The notes under the pieces: generated by a model
The model's input: the letters and a program-made list of their open reading frames with translations, nothing else
What the model was told of the DNA's origin: nothing
The model's database searches: none
Shown: piece after piece, positions 47,724 to 55,896 of the stretch
How positions within the stretch are numbered: position 1 is the first letter of the stretch
Layout: every line of letters begins with the position of its first letter
Source: Desulfonatronospira thiodismutans ASO3-1
GTDB lineage: Bacteria > Desulfobacterota > Desulfovibrionia > Desulfovibrionales > Desulfonatronovibrionaceae
Assembly (NCBI RefSeq): GCF_000174435.1
Contig: NZ_ACJN02000002.1
Coordinates: 434,001-498,000 of the forward strand
Direction of reading: 5' to 3'
Length of the DNA stretch: 64,000 nt
Made by a program: the position numbers and the translations under genes

Positions 47724-48492
47724 CAGGCTCCGTAAGCACCTTTTGTCTCTTTCTCCCCTGGCTATAGCCCTGTCCGGGGGGGTGGACAGCTCAACACTTA
47801 CTTTTTTCTGTCTTGAAAACCATATTGAATTTACTGCGTATACTTTCTGCGGGGATCACTTAACATCATTTGAGGCAGAGCATGTCCAGAAAGTGGTCAC
47901 TGAAAATTCTATACCGCATTTATTTATCCCGTGCCAGCCTCTCAAAGATCCAAAAATCGCCGCCAACTCCAGGGAACGTTGTTATTACTGCAAAAATGAT
48001 CTTTATTTCAGGCTTAAAAGATGTGTAGAGCCCGGCAGGACCATTATCGACGGTTCCAATGCTTCAGATCTTTCAAAGTATCGGCCGGGTCAAAAAGCCT
48101 TAAAAGAGCAGGGAGTCATGACTCCTTTTGCCAGCCTGGGTTTTCACCGTATGATGGTTGAAGATCTGGCCCAGGAATTGGGCTTAAATATTCCCAGGTT
48201 TTCCAGGTCCTGTCTTCTGACCCGTTTCCAGTATGGATACCAACTGGATTCCGACCTGGTTCAAAGGCTCGGCAGAGCAGAGGATTATCTACTCAGGGCC
48301 GGCCTTTCGGGCTTCAGGACGAGGGTTCTTTTGGACGAAACGGTCCTGGTGCAGGTTGATGCCTCTGAGAAAGTCGGTTTTTTAAATATTGAGCCTGGTT
48401 TTCAATCTTTAATGCAGGAGTTGTTTTTTTATCCTTACCGGGTGCAGTACATGGAATTCAGTATGATAAGCGGTTATTTTGATCGAAGCTGA
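47710..48492 (+). CDS. LarE-like ATP-dependent sulfur transferase
   Basis: A PP-loop enzyme of 260 residues. The ATP motif is ALSGGVDSSTL (about 18-28). Family motifs are RCYYCKNDLYF, IIDGSNASDLSKYRPGQKAL, and SCLLTRFQYGYQL, where the Cys lines up with the sacrificial Cys of lactate-racemase LarE. LarE uses its own Cys sulfur to build the nickel-pincer cofactor. The start is TTG 47710 with AGGATAAAA just before it. This overlaps the DUF39 gene by 14 bases, so the two are translationally coupled, which hints at a role linked to sulfur assimilation. No larA is in the window. Confidence 0.85.
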   Translation: MNPTDRLRKHLLSLSPLAIALSGGVDSSTLTFFCLENHIEFTAYTFCGDHLTSFEAEHVQKVVTENSIPHLFIPCQPLKDPKIAANSRERCYYCKNDLYFRLKRCVEPGRTIIDGSNASDLSKYRPGQKALKEQGVMTPFASLGFHRMMVEDLAQELGLNIPRFSRSCLLTRFQYGYQLDSDLVQRLGRAEDYLLRAGLSGFRTRVLLDETVLVQVDASEKVGFLNIEPGFQSLMQELFFYPYRVQYMEFSMISGYFDRS

Positions 48493-48555
48493 CCAGGTCT
48501 TTTCATCCTGCGTTTTACTGTCTGAATACATTTTAAGAATTTAAGAGGGTTAGAC

Positions 48556-49128
48556 ATGCATGAAGTAAAATTTGATCAGGTGATCCAGGACTATCTCACC
48601 GGCAAGGATCTCCAGATGACCACTTACGAGGATATCCGCCAGGCCCTTGCCCGCATCCTGGTCGAGGAAAAAGGTTATCCCGTGCAGAATATAAAGCCCA
48701 GATATAAATTGCCGCTCGGGCTTGATGATATTGATTACACTATAAATCTGGATTTTCTGGTCACCATAGATGAACAGCCTGCTATGATCCTGGGTTTTTG
48801 TCCTGGAGCGGTTTCTACATATATTACCCAGTATGTAAGCGCAGCCAGAATTTTTCCCGGAGGCCCCGTACCTTTTGTCCTGGTCACCGATTCAACTGAT
48901 GCCGCTCTGGTCCGGGTCAAAGATAAAAAAGAGATCTGCAGGGGTTATCATTGCATTCCAACCTGGCAGCATCTGCAGGAAATATTCAAGGAATGCCCGC
49001 CCTGCACTTTCACCACGGAGAGACAGCTAAAGGAGAAAAGAGTGGCTCATGCCATGTTCGCCCTGAGCGATGGGTACTGTTCCTCAAGTTGTGAAATTAC
49101 CAGTGATAAATCTCAGGCTGACTCATAG
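48556..49128 (+). CDS. Type I restriction R N-terminus-like protein (HSDR_N_2), probably non-catalytic
   Basis: A 190-residue protein resembling stand-alone HSDR_N_2 domain proteins (PF13588). After helices (TTYEDIRQALARILVEEKGY) comes the nuclease-like strand DIDYTINLDFLVTID, and then PAMILGFCPGAVSTYITQYV. In active relatives the second strand reads ExK; here GFC stands in its place, so metal-dependent cleavage is unlikely. Paired Cys residues occur near the C-terminus (ECPPC, YCSSSC). A GAGGG lies before the ATG. It converges with hldA with a 32-base overlap. The role is unknown. Confidence 0.65.
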   Translation: MHEVKFDQVIQDYLTGKDLQMTTYEDIRQALARILVEEKGYPVQNIKPRYKLPLGLDDIDYTINLDFLVTIDEQPAMILGFCPGAVSTYITQYVSAARIFPGGPVPFVLVTDSTDAALVRVKDKKEICRGYHCIPTWQHLQEIFKECPPCTFTTERQLKEKRVAHAMFALSDGYCSSSCEITSDKSQADS

Positions 49129-50080
49129 ATTCAATGGACTGAACAAGGTTCTCCCTGTCTGCAGCTGCAGTACCAACCTGGCCCACAACCAGGCCTGCAG
49201 CAAAATTGGCCGTCATACAGGCATCCGGCAGTGAGTATTGTGCCTGCAGGCAGATTCCCATGGTGGCAATAACTGTATCCCCTGCCCCGGTTACATCATA
49301 GACTTTTCTGGCGCTTGTGGGAAAATGCAGTATCTCTTTGTTGCTTCTAAACAGGACCATGCCCATGGGGCCAACAGTTATCAGCAGGTTTTCCAGGTTT
49401 TTGGTTTTCATTATTTTTTTTCCTGTGCTGATAATGTCTTTATTTGAGTTGATTTTTGTGTTGCTGCCCTCCTCGGCCTCTTTCTGGTTTGGGGTCATGA
49501 GAAACAGATCCTTATATACCCTGAAATTTTTTGTTTTGGGATCCAGCACCACCTTGTAGTCCTGTAAAGCCGACAGAGTCTTTCTATTGACCATTCCTTT
49601 TCCGTAATCCGATACCAGTACATATTCGCCAAATCCCTTTTTCTCTATCAGACTGGTTATTTCAGCCATAAGTCCTGGTTCCAGATCATTGCAGTTTTCC
49701 TGGTCCACCCTGACAATCTGCTGACTGTTGCCGATAACCCTGGTTTTAACGGTGGTTTTTCTCTTGCGTGAACTTACTATTGTATGTTCAATGCCTTCTC
49801 TATCCAGCATTTTTTTTATTTCTCTGCAGTGATCATCATCTCCGGCGACACTTATCAATACCGGTTCACCGCCCAGGCTTTTTATGTTTCTGGCTACATT
49901 TCCCGCCCCGCCCAGGCTGTATGTTTCCTTCTCCACGTATACCACCGGCACAGGTGCCTCGGGGGAGATTCTGGAGACTTCCCCCCATTGATAATGATCC
50001 AGCATGATATCGCCGATGACTAACAGGCGTTTTCCCCGAATTCTGTCCAGGTTCTGTATTAATTTTTGTCTGGTTTCCAT
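49097..50080 (-). CDS. rfaE1: D-glycero-beta-D-manno-heptose-7-phosphate kinase (RfaE domain I type)
   Basis: PfkB-family kinase that makes heptose 1,7-bisphosphate for the LPS inner core. The start is preferred at ATG 50080 with GGAA upstream; TTG 50095 is possible. Motifs: GDIMLDHYQWGEVSRISPEA, SLGGAGNVARNIKSLGG, VSDYGKGMV, LDPKTKNFRVYK, and the catalytic DVTGAGDTVIA. It has 327 residues and lacks the nucleotidyltransferase domain of fused HldE, so an HldC partner is expected elsewhere. It follows parB closely on the same strand. Confidence 0.92.
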   Translation of the reverse strand: METRQKLIQNLDRIRGKRLLVIGDIMLDHYQWGEVSRISPEAPVPVVYVEKETYSLGGAGNVARNIKSLGGEPVLISVAGDDDHCREIKKMLDREGIEHTIVSSRKRKTTVKTRVIGNSQQIVRVDQENCNDLEPGLMAEITSLIEKKGFGEYVLVSDYGKGMVNRKTLSALQDYKVVLDPKTKNFRVYKDLFLMTPNQKEAEEGSNTKINSNKDIISTGKKIMKTKNLENLLITVGPMGMVLFRSNKEILHFPTSARKVYDVTGAGDTVIATMGICLQAQYSLPDACMTANFAAGLVVGQVGTAAADRENLVQSIESMSQPEIYHW

Positions 50081-50099
50081 TTCAGGCAGTTCCAAATTG

Positions 50100-50960
50100 T
50101 TAGTTATCTATGCCAAGGCATTTTAAAAGAGCATCAAGTTCGTTCTCGTTTCTGTATTGCAGAACAACCTTACCCTTTTTTTCGTCTCCCTGCGTCTGAA
50201 CACTTAGTTTGTTCTCGATCTTCTCTTTTATCCGGCTTTCCAGTGAACCGGCAAAGTCACTCTTGTTTCTTCTGCTTTCTTTTTTCTTTTCCTGGGTTAA
50301 TTTTTTAACCAGCTCTTCGGTCTGCCGCACTGACAGGTTTCTGGAGACGATTTTACCTGCTGCCTCCAGCATGAGCTCTTCATCCTTGATTCCCAGTAGA
50401 CATCTGGCATGACCTGGACTTAAAGACCTGTCTTCCACCATGTCCCTGATTTTCTCTGGAAGTTTTATCAGCCTGAGGGTATTGGTTAGCTGTGATCTGC
50501 TCTTGCCTATTCTATCAGCCAGCTCCTCCTGGTTGATGCCCAGCTCTGACTGCAGCCTCTGCAGAGCGTAAGCCTGCTCCATGGGATTTAAATCCTCACG
50601 CTGAAGATTTTCAATAAGCGCTATTGCCAGAACCTGGTTATTGTCATAATCTCTCACCAGTGCCGGGATGGTGTTGAGACCAGCTTCAATGCTGGCCCGC
50701 CATCGTCTTTCTCCAGCTATGATCTCGTACTCCTGGTTTTCATTTTTGCGCACCAGGATGGGCTGGAGTACTCCGTTTTCCTGGATTGAGGCAGCCAGCT
50801 CGCTGATACTTTCTTCTGCAAAGTTTTTCCTGGGCTGATATGGATTTGGCTTGACTTTTTGAACACTTAGTTGAACGCTGTCCGTGTTCTTTTCCTCATA
50901 GAATGAAGGTTTGATCAGGGCATCCAACCCTTTGCCCAGTCCTTTTTCTTTTTTTTGCAT
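50100..50960 (-). CDS. parB: Chromosome-partitioning protein ParB
   Basis: CTP-dependent clamp protein of 286 residues that loads at parS and spreads on DNA. The N-terminal CTPase domain has NPYQPRKNF and GERRWRASIEAGLNTIPALV. The helix-turn-helix that reads parS is in NQEELADRIGKSRSQLTNTL. The C-terminal dimer domain ends NELDALLKCLGI. A parS site lies 1.5 kb away upstream of parA. ParA and parB are on the same strand but are separated by a gene in the opposite direction. Confidence 0.96.
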   Translation of the reverse strand: MQKKEKGLGKGLDALIKPSFYEEKNTDSVQLSVQKVKPNPYQPRKNFAEESISELAASIQENGVLQPILVRKNENQEYEIIAGERRWRASIEAGLNTIPALVRDYDNNQVLAIALIENLQREDLNPMEQAYALQRLQSELGINQEELADRIGKSRSQLTNTLRLIKLPEKIRDMVEDRSLSPGHARCLLGIKDEELMLEAAGKIVSRNLSVRQTEELVKKLTQEKKKESRRNKSDFAGSLESRIKEKIENKLSVQTQGDEKKGKVVLQYRNENELDALLKCLGIDN

Positions 50961-51009
50961 TTCTGTTTTCCTGTTTTATATTACTTTAAACTTCAGTTAA
51001 GGAGGCTTT

Positions 51010-51417
51010 ATGAATAGCAAAATGCCTGTACAACCTTTCTACAATGAGACCGGTCAGCTCACCGGGGTCTGGATACCTGCAGAAGAGTGGCTCAAGCACC
51101 AGGATGATCTGGAAAGCATACTCCTGAAGAGTGAAAAAAAGTCCGCTCTTCCTGCAGAACCATTAAACGAATGGACAAACTTTTTAATGTACTGGGACTT
51201 TAACTATCCTGTGGAAAAAAAGGTTGAATGCAAGGGTTGTGGTGCCCTGACCAGCGACTGGACCCAGGATGACCCCAAGAAGTTTTATTTAAGAAGCGCA
51301 AGCCTCGGTGGTCTTGTTGCTTTTTTATGCCTTGGATGCCAGTCCAGGGTTACAAAAAAGCATTTCAAGGATCATATCCTTTATGAATGCTCAGAATTTA
51401 CCTGCAAGGTAAAGTAG
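51010..51417 (+). CDS. Zinc-ribbon-like protein of unknown function
   Basis: A 135-residue protein. The N-terminal third (PFYNETGQLTGVWIPAEEWL) resembles a short beta-hairpin segment. The centre has CKGCG and the later part CLGCQSRVTKKH and YECSEFTCK, so up to three Cys pairs could bind zinc. An AAGGAGG site precedes the ATG. No family is recognised. It sits between parB and parA on the opposite strand, and its promoter must lie in the 50-bp gap before it. Confidence 0.65.
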   Translation: MNSKMPVQPFYNETGQLTGVWIPAEEWLKHQDDLESILLKSEKKSALPAEPLNEWTNFLMYWDFNYPVEKKVECKGCGALTSDWTQDDPKKFYLRSASLGGLVAFLCLGCQSRVTKKHFKDHILYECSEFTCKVK

Positions 51418-51585
51418 AGCCAGAACAGAACATGGATTATTTTACTCTTGATTACCACTACAGGGAATCTTAGCGTGTAGCCAAAGTAACCTGTTTTCAC
51501 TGAAAAATCATTTAACCATGAAGATCATGATGACAGGATATAAAATAACTTTTCCTTCCCTGTTTTAAACTCTATATTCTTCACT

Positions 51586-51641
51586 GCTTATTGTTCCCGC
51601 GCTCCCAGCCGCCAGGGCGGGTGAGCGCGGGAACAATAAGC
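51586..51641. repeat. Large perfect hairpin, 19-bp arms
   Basis: Arms GCTTATTGTTCCCGCGCTC (51586-51604) and its perfect complement (51623-51641) with an 18-base GC-rich loop that itself has GCCGCC/GGCGGG pairing. It lies just past the parA stop. No T-run follows in either direction, so it fits a REP-like element better than a terminator. Confidence 0.7.
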
Positions 51642-51660
51642 CTTTTGATTCAGCCTGCTG

Positions 51661-52425
51661 TTATTGCAGCCTTCCCACAACCTCTCTGGCCAGCCTCAGA
51701 TATGCATGCGACCCAGTAGACCTTATATCATATGCCAGTACCGGCCTGCCGTGACTTGGAGCTTCAGAGAGACGGACATTTCTTGGAATAATGCTGTCCA
51801 TGGTTTGAGCCTGAAAATGCCTTCTGATTTCCTTGATAACCTGGTGACAGAGTTTGTTCCTTTTATCAAACATGGTCAGGGCCACCCCAAGCAATTCCAG
51901 ATCATTATTCAGCCGCTTCCGTATTAGTTCATATGTTTCGAACAGTCTGGCAATTCCCTCCAGGGCATAATACTCGCATTGCATGGGAACTAATAAACGA
52001 TTGGATGCGCACATGGCATTGATTGTAATCATGCCCAGCGAGGGCGGGCAGTCCAGTATTATGTATTCGTACGGCTTACTGACGTTCTTGAGAAGTTTGT
52101 ACAGATAATATTCCCTGTCCTGCCTGTCATTCAGTTCCAGTTCTACAGCAACCAGATCCTTGTTAGAGGGAATTATATCTAAGTATTTCATTTCCGTAGG
52201 TCTGATGAGTTTCTCCGGTTCAGCCTCCCCTGTCAGTCCATGATACAGAGAATATTCCAGGGAGTCTATGTCCAGACCAAGACCGCTGCTGGCGTTGGCC
52301 TGGGCGTCACAGTCCACCAGGAGCACCTTTTTTTCCATTACCGCCAAAGATGCCGCCAGATTTACCGCTGTAGTAGTCTTGCCCACGCCACCTTTTTGAT
52401 TGGCAACCACAATGTTCCACTGCAA
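51661..52425 (-). CDS. parA: Chromosome-partitioning ATPase ParA (Soj)
   Basis: Walker-type ATPase that works with ParB to segregate origins. The deviant Walker A is VANQKGGVGKTTTAVNLAAS. Other motifs are LVDCDAQANASSGLGLD and YIILDCPPSLGMITINAM. The start is placed at TTG 52425, which has AAGGAG seven bases upstream, giving 254 residues; the frame is open six codons further to a TTG at 52443. A perfect parS lies 25 bp upstream of the start. Confidence 0.95.
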   Translation of the reverse strand: MQWNIVVANQKGGVGKTTTAVNLAASLAVMEKKVLLVDCDAQANASSGLGLDIDSLEYSLYHGLTGEAEPEKLIRPTEMKYLDIIPSNKDLVAVELELNDRQDREYYLYKLLKNVSKPYEYIILDCPPSLGMITINAMCASNRLLVPMQCEYYALEGIARLFETYELIRKRLNNDLELLGVALTMFDKRNKLCHQVIKEIRRHFQAQTMDSIIPRNVRLSEAPSHGRPVLAYDIRSTGSHAYLRLAREVVGRLQ

Positions 52426-52449
52426 TGCTTTTCTCCTTGCCAAAGTTAA

Positions 52450-52465
52450 TGTTTCACGTGAAACA
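52450..52465. promoter_or_regulatory. parS centromere site
   Basis: The perfect 16-bp parS sequence TGTTTCACGTGAAACA. The palindrome extends five bases further on each side to 26 bp (52445-52470). It is bound by ParB and lies in the parA leader, so ParB may also influence parA expression. Confidence 0.97.
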
Positions 52466-52513
52466 TTAACACTACAGAGAAACTTCTAAAATTTTATCAC
52501 CTGTCGCGATTGG

Positions 52514-52594
52514 GGACAGTCCCGCACCTACTTGATTTCTCAGCAAGTTCCAGCGATTTCATGAAATCATTCCCAGGTAGGTGCGGGACTGTCC
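52514..52594. repeat. REP-like palindrome with 18-bp perfect arms
   Basis: GGACAGTCCCGCACCTAC (52514-52531) pairs perfectly with 52577-52594. A second small palindrome GATTTCATGAAATC lies inside. The GGGGACAGTCCC start is like the element at 18325. Such palindromes are typical of REP sequences moved by single-strand REP transposases, none of which is in this window. Confidence 0.75.
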
Positions 52595-52716
52595 ACCGAG
52601 GTCAATATATAAGTTTGGCTGTAGTGTTAACTTTGATGAAAATTCTGTAAGTTGGTGTCGAAAATAATCAAAGGTTAAAGCACAATCATGTTCTGATTTC
52701 GGCTTTACCAAGTATG

Positions 52717-52761
52717 CCAAAAAAAAACAAGCCTGACTGAATTTCATCAATCAGGCTTGTT
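52717..52761 (-). terminator. Rho-independent terminator
   Basis: On the minus strand AACAAGCCTGA and TCAGGCTTGTT form an 11-bp stem with a 14-base loop, followed by a long T-run. It ends transcripts of the slipin/NfeD group and the small gene at 52789. Confidence 0.88.
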
Positions 52762-52788
52762 CAGAATTAAATGGTTGGAACTTGAAAA

Positions 52789-53070
52789 TCAATTTTCAGC
52801 TATAAAAGTCCAGGCTTCTCTGATGGAGTCCATCAATTGGACTGCCTCTTCAAACTGGCTGTTTTTAACTGCCAGCAGAAGCTGGTCAGCGAGATGGCTG
52901 AAGTCCTCTGCTTCAGCCAGCCAGGATTCGTCAGCCTTCATAGGCAAAGCTCTGGCTGCTCGGACAAATTCCTGGACTTCGTTTAGGCTGGGCATTTGGT
53001 TATCGTTCTGTGAATTCAATATGTCCTGAATAAAAGCTTCTATCCGGGTATTTAATGTAGCGGTCTTCAT
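52789..53070 (-). CDS. Small helical protein of unknown function
   Basis: A 93-residue protein beginning MKTATLNTRIEAFIQDILNS. It looks fully helical (SLNEVQEFVRAARALPM, AEDFSHLADQLLLAVK, FEEAVQLMDSIREAWTFI). AAGGGTG precedes the ATG. It is the last gene of a leftward group after NfeD and slipin, 29 bp downstream of slipin, and is followed by a strong terminator. I do not recognise a family. It may assist the slipin/NfeD pair, which is inference from position only. Confidence 0.65.
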   Translation of the reverse strand: MKTATLNTRIEAFIQDILNSQNDNQMPSLNEVQEFVRAARALPMKADESWLAEAEDFSHLADQLLLAVKNSQFEEAVQLMDSIREAWTFIAEN

Positions 53071-53099
53071 TTAAGCACCCTTAGTATCTGGTGTATTGC

Positions 53100-53936
53100 T
53101 CAGCTTTTTTGTTCAGAGCTTAAAGGGTCTGGTGGGACATCAGGTTCAGGCAGGTTATCAGGGTCAATCTTGGTAGCTCCCTGAGCGTGCTCAGACATTA
53201 TCGGGTTCAGCCCCCTGAACAGATCAATGGGTATTGGTATAACCGTGGCATTTCTGCCTTCAGAGGTCATCTCCCGCATGGTCTGCAAGTAACGCAGTTG
53301 AAGGGCCTGCGGGTACTCAGAAATAATCTGGGCTGCCTGAGTAAGTCTCTTGGCTGCCTGGAATTCTCCTTCAGCACCGATAACCTTAGCCCTTCTCTCA
53401 CGCTCGGCCTCTGCCTGCGCAGCCATGGCTCTTTGCATTTCCTGGGGCAGATCAATGTGCTTAAGTTCCACAGTGGTGACCTTTACACCCCAGGCATCAG
53501 TCTGCTCGTCAAGGATTGACTGGATTCTGGTATTGAGCTTTTCTCTCTGCCCGAGAATTTCATCCAGTTCTGATGCGCCGCAAACTGTTCTGATAGTGGT
53601 TTGCGAGAGCTGGGAAGTGGCAAAATGGTAATCCTCAATTTCCAGCACTGCGTGTTGTGGGGACATGATTCTGTAGTACAGAACCGCGTTTACCTTGATG
53701 GTGACGTTATCCTGGGTGATGACTTCCTGGTGAGGTACGTCAAGGGTAACAATCCTCAGGCTGGTGCGGACCATCTTATCCAATACTGGAATCAGAATGA
53801 TGATGCCAGGACCCTTAACTTTCAGGAATCGTCCCAGTCGAAAAATTACACCACGCTCATACTCGTTAAGGATCCTGATGGCATTCATCAGGAAGAGAAC
53901 AACAAGTATGAGTACCGGTAGAACATAGGTTAGCAT
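53100..53936 (-). CDS. Slipin (stomatin/prohibitin-family membrane protein)
   Basis: A 278-residue SPFH protein. It has one N-terminal membrane segment ([20 protein letters not shown]), then the SPFH domain ([45 protein letters not shown]). A helical part with [20 protein letters not shown] follows. Slipins form oligomers at the membrane and pair genetically with NfeD, as here: nfeD ends 18 bp upstream. The C-terminal tail ([15 protein letters not shown]) is acidic and proline-rich. Confidence 0.95.
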   Translation of the reverse strand: MLTYVLPVLILVVLFLMNAIRILNEYERGVIFRLGRFLKVKGPGIIILIPVLDKMVRTSLRIVTLDVPHQEVITQDNVTIKVNAVLYYRIMSPQHAVLEIEDYHFATSQLSQTTIRTVCGASELDEILGQREKLNTRIQSILDEQTDAWGVKVTTVELKHIDLPQEMQRAMAAQAEAERERRAKVIGAEGEFQAAKRLTQAAQIISEYPQALQLRYLQTMREMTSEGRNATVIPIPIDLFRGLNPIMSEHAQGATKIDPDNLPEPDVPPDPLSSEQKS

Positions 53937-53954
53937 TGGTTCCTCCTGCTGAGA

Positions 53955-55250
53955 TTAAACTGGTTTTATATGTAGGGTGAGTCCCTCAACTTTATCCACC
54001 TGAACCTCCTGGCCAGGCTGCAGGGACAGCATCTCCTGAGACTGTGCTCTCCATATTTCACCCCTCACCTTGACCTGTCCCTGTGTGCCGGACCAGCTGA
54101 CGACTTTAGCTGATTGGTCAGGAATTCCGGTCTGGTGAGTCTTGGGTGCCATCTGAGATTTGCCGATTAGATATGCCAGAGCCAGCAAAACTACCGTAAG
54201 TATGAGTATAACAGGAATAATTGTCATAGTAGGTATCTGAAAATAAGGATGTTCTGCATCAAACAGAAAAAGTGATCCAAAGAAAAAGCTTGCCAGTGCA
54301 GCCATGGTCAACAGGCCGAAAGTCGGCATGTTGATTTCCAGAATTATAAATATAAATCCCAGAATTAGCAACAAAATTCCTGCAATATTAGTAGGTAGAA
54401 CCGCCAGGGAATATAGACCCATAATCAGACACATGGATCCGAGAACTCCGGGGAAGATAGCACCCGGATTGGACAGTTCGAAAAAAAGTCCGGCCATTCC
54501 CGCAAGAAATAATAGATAAGCTATCTGGGGGTGCAGCAGCCAGGAAAGTATTTTATACTTGAAGCCCGGTTCGAACTGGACAATACTTATTTCATCGCTT
54601 TCAAAGGTTATTTCCTCTCCATAAACCGAAAGGCCTTTTTTTCCCAGTTGACTTAAAAGGTCATCCGTAGAAGTGGCTATATGATCAATAACCCTTAACT
54701 GCAACGCTTCTTCAGAGTCAATGTTTGCTGCTTCTGTAACCGCCTTTTCGTACCATTCAACGTTTCGGCCCTTGTCTTTAGCTACGGTTCGCACAAGAGA
54801 AAGCATCTCATTGATAATTTTGCTCTGCATGGTTTCATCCTGTTCCTCGCCGCCCATGGTCACAGGAGAAGCTGAACCTATGGTGGTCTGAGGACTCATA
54901 ACCGCATGGTCCGAAGCAGCCACAAGAAATACTCCTGCTGAGGTAGCCCTTGCACCCGGTGGGTCAACCCAGACAATTACCGGCAGATCAGAAGCCAGTA
55001 TATCCTTTACCATGTTGCGCATTGATTCTACCAGACCTCCGGGTGTATCCAGGCGGATCATAAGGGCAATAAAATCCTCATCGTGAGCACGCCTCAGGGA
55101 ATCCTGAAGCAGCTCTTCTGTGGCCGGAGTAATGGGTCCATCAATATCAACTTTGAGTATCTGGTGAGACGCGGGATCCCTGTCGGCAAATACAAGGCTG
55201 AAGGCCAAAAGTATAATCGAGGCCAGAAAACATATTTTAAAAATCTTCAT
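53955..55250 (-). CDS. NfeD-family membrane serine protease
   Basis: A 431-residue protein. A signal peptide (KIFKICFLASIILLAFSLVF) is followed by a ClpP-like protease domain: LDTPGGLVESMRNMVKDIL, the catalytic Ser in PGARATSAGVFLVAASD, and the region MSPQTTIGSASPV. After about residue 235 come several membrane segments, then a C-terminal OB-fold domain (GTQGQVKVRGEIWRAQSQE). Members cleave stomatin-like partners in archaea. The slipin gene follows directly, so the two form the usual pair. Confidence 0.94.
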   Translation of the reverse strand: MKIFKICFLASIILLAFSLVFADRDPASHQILKVDIDGPITPATEELLQDSLRRAHDEDFIALMIRLDTPGGLVESMRNMVKDILASDLPVIVWVDPPGARATSAGVFLVAASDHAVMSPQTTIGSASPVTMGGEEQDETMQSKIINEMLSLVRTVAKDKGRNVEWYEKAVTEAANIDSEEALQLRVIDHIATSTDDLLSQLGKKGLSVYGEEITFESDEISIVQFEPGFKYKILSWLLHPQIAYLLFLAGMAGLFFELSNPGAIFPGVLGSMCLIMGLYSLAVLPTNIAGILLLILGFIFIILEINMPTFGLLTMAALASFFFGSLFLFDAEHPYFQIPTMTIIPVILILTVVLLALAYLIGKSQMAPKTHQTGIPDQSAKVVSWSGTQGQVKVRGEIWRAQSQEMLSLQPGQEVQVDKVEGLTLHIKPV

Positions 55251-55284
55251 GATATTCTCGGTGGTTAATATTTATGTTCAGGTG

Positions 55285-55896
55285 TCATGAAAGTGATAAA
55301 CTGTTGATCATCCGCCACGTAAAATTTTTAAGCAAACGATTATCAGGCATTAAAGCATCTATTGAAGGCAGAGCCATGATGGAAAAATGGCCTGTAACCC
55401 ACTTGCCGTATGCAAACCTTTCCCGGGGAAACAATATGTTAAAAGCTGCTGCTCCAAAACAAAATATATAAACTGGATTGATTCTGTCCATAGCTGAATA
55501 AAAAAAATCCTTGTCAGGAACAGTTTTATCCGAAAAATTTCTGGTTACCGGCCAGTAAGTAAAAGAACAGGCATCCCATCCCATACTGTTTTGTATGGCT
55601 GTTAGCAGCCTGGCTCTTGGGGTATTGAAACCACAGAAGAGGTCTTCATAGAGTTCCAGGTAGGTCCATACCGAGTAAGACGGCCGGTATAAAGGCTCCA
55701 GCAACGGGTCGGTTTGGAATCCGGTGGCATCATTACTATGGGGATGAACATAGCAAGAGGGCGGCCGGGTATCTGCTCCGGGCACTGGTTCCTGCTGGGG
55801 CTGTAAGGCACTGGATTCCGGCTTGAAAAGATATCTGATACCGAGCGTTTCCAGCCTGGCAGCTGCAGGATGTGAGTCTACAATTCGAGTATCCAA
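55285..55896 (-). CDS. Uracil-DNA-glycosylase-superfamily-like protein
   Basis: A 203-residue protein with no firm family name. The order of features suggests the UDG fold: FCGFNTPRARLLTAIQNSMG (like GPAGxLLDxxLxAIG), CSFTYWPVTRN, then INPVYIFCFGAAAFNILFP (like xxxPxVIxxLGxxAxxxLL), and ALPSIDALMPDNRLLKNFTW (like the lPS..Ll..P..K...W end). The usual catalytic motif near the N-terminus is not clear, so activity is doubtful. The first 75 residues are proline-rich and variable. It overlaps the end of coaBC by 19 bases and is probably co-transcribed with it. Confidence 0.45.
   Translation of the reverse strand: MDTRIVDSHPAAARLETLGIRYLFKPESSALQPQQEPVPGADTRPPSCYVHPHSNDATGFQTDPLLEPLYRPSYSVWTYLELYEDLFCGFNTPRARLLTAIQNSMGWDACSFTYWPVTRNFSDKTVPDKDFFYSAMDRINPVYIFCFGAAAFNILFPRERFAYGKWVTGHFSIMALPSIDALMPDNRLLKNFTWRMINSLSLS

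Larger units (their letters stand above)
52466..52788. other. Intergenic region upstream of parA
   Basis: About 320 bases. It contains a REP-like palindrome (52514-52594) and the terminator of the leftward gene at 52789. No gene is seen. Confidence 0.6.
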
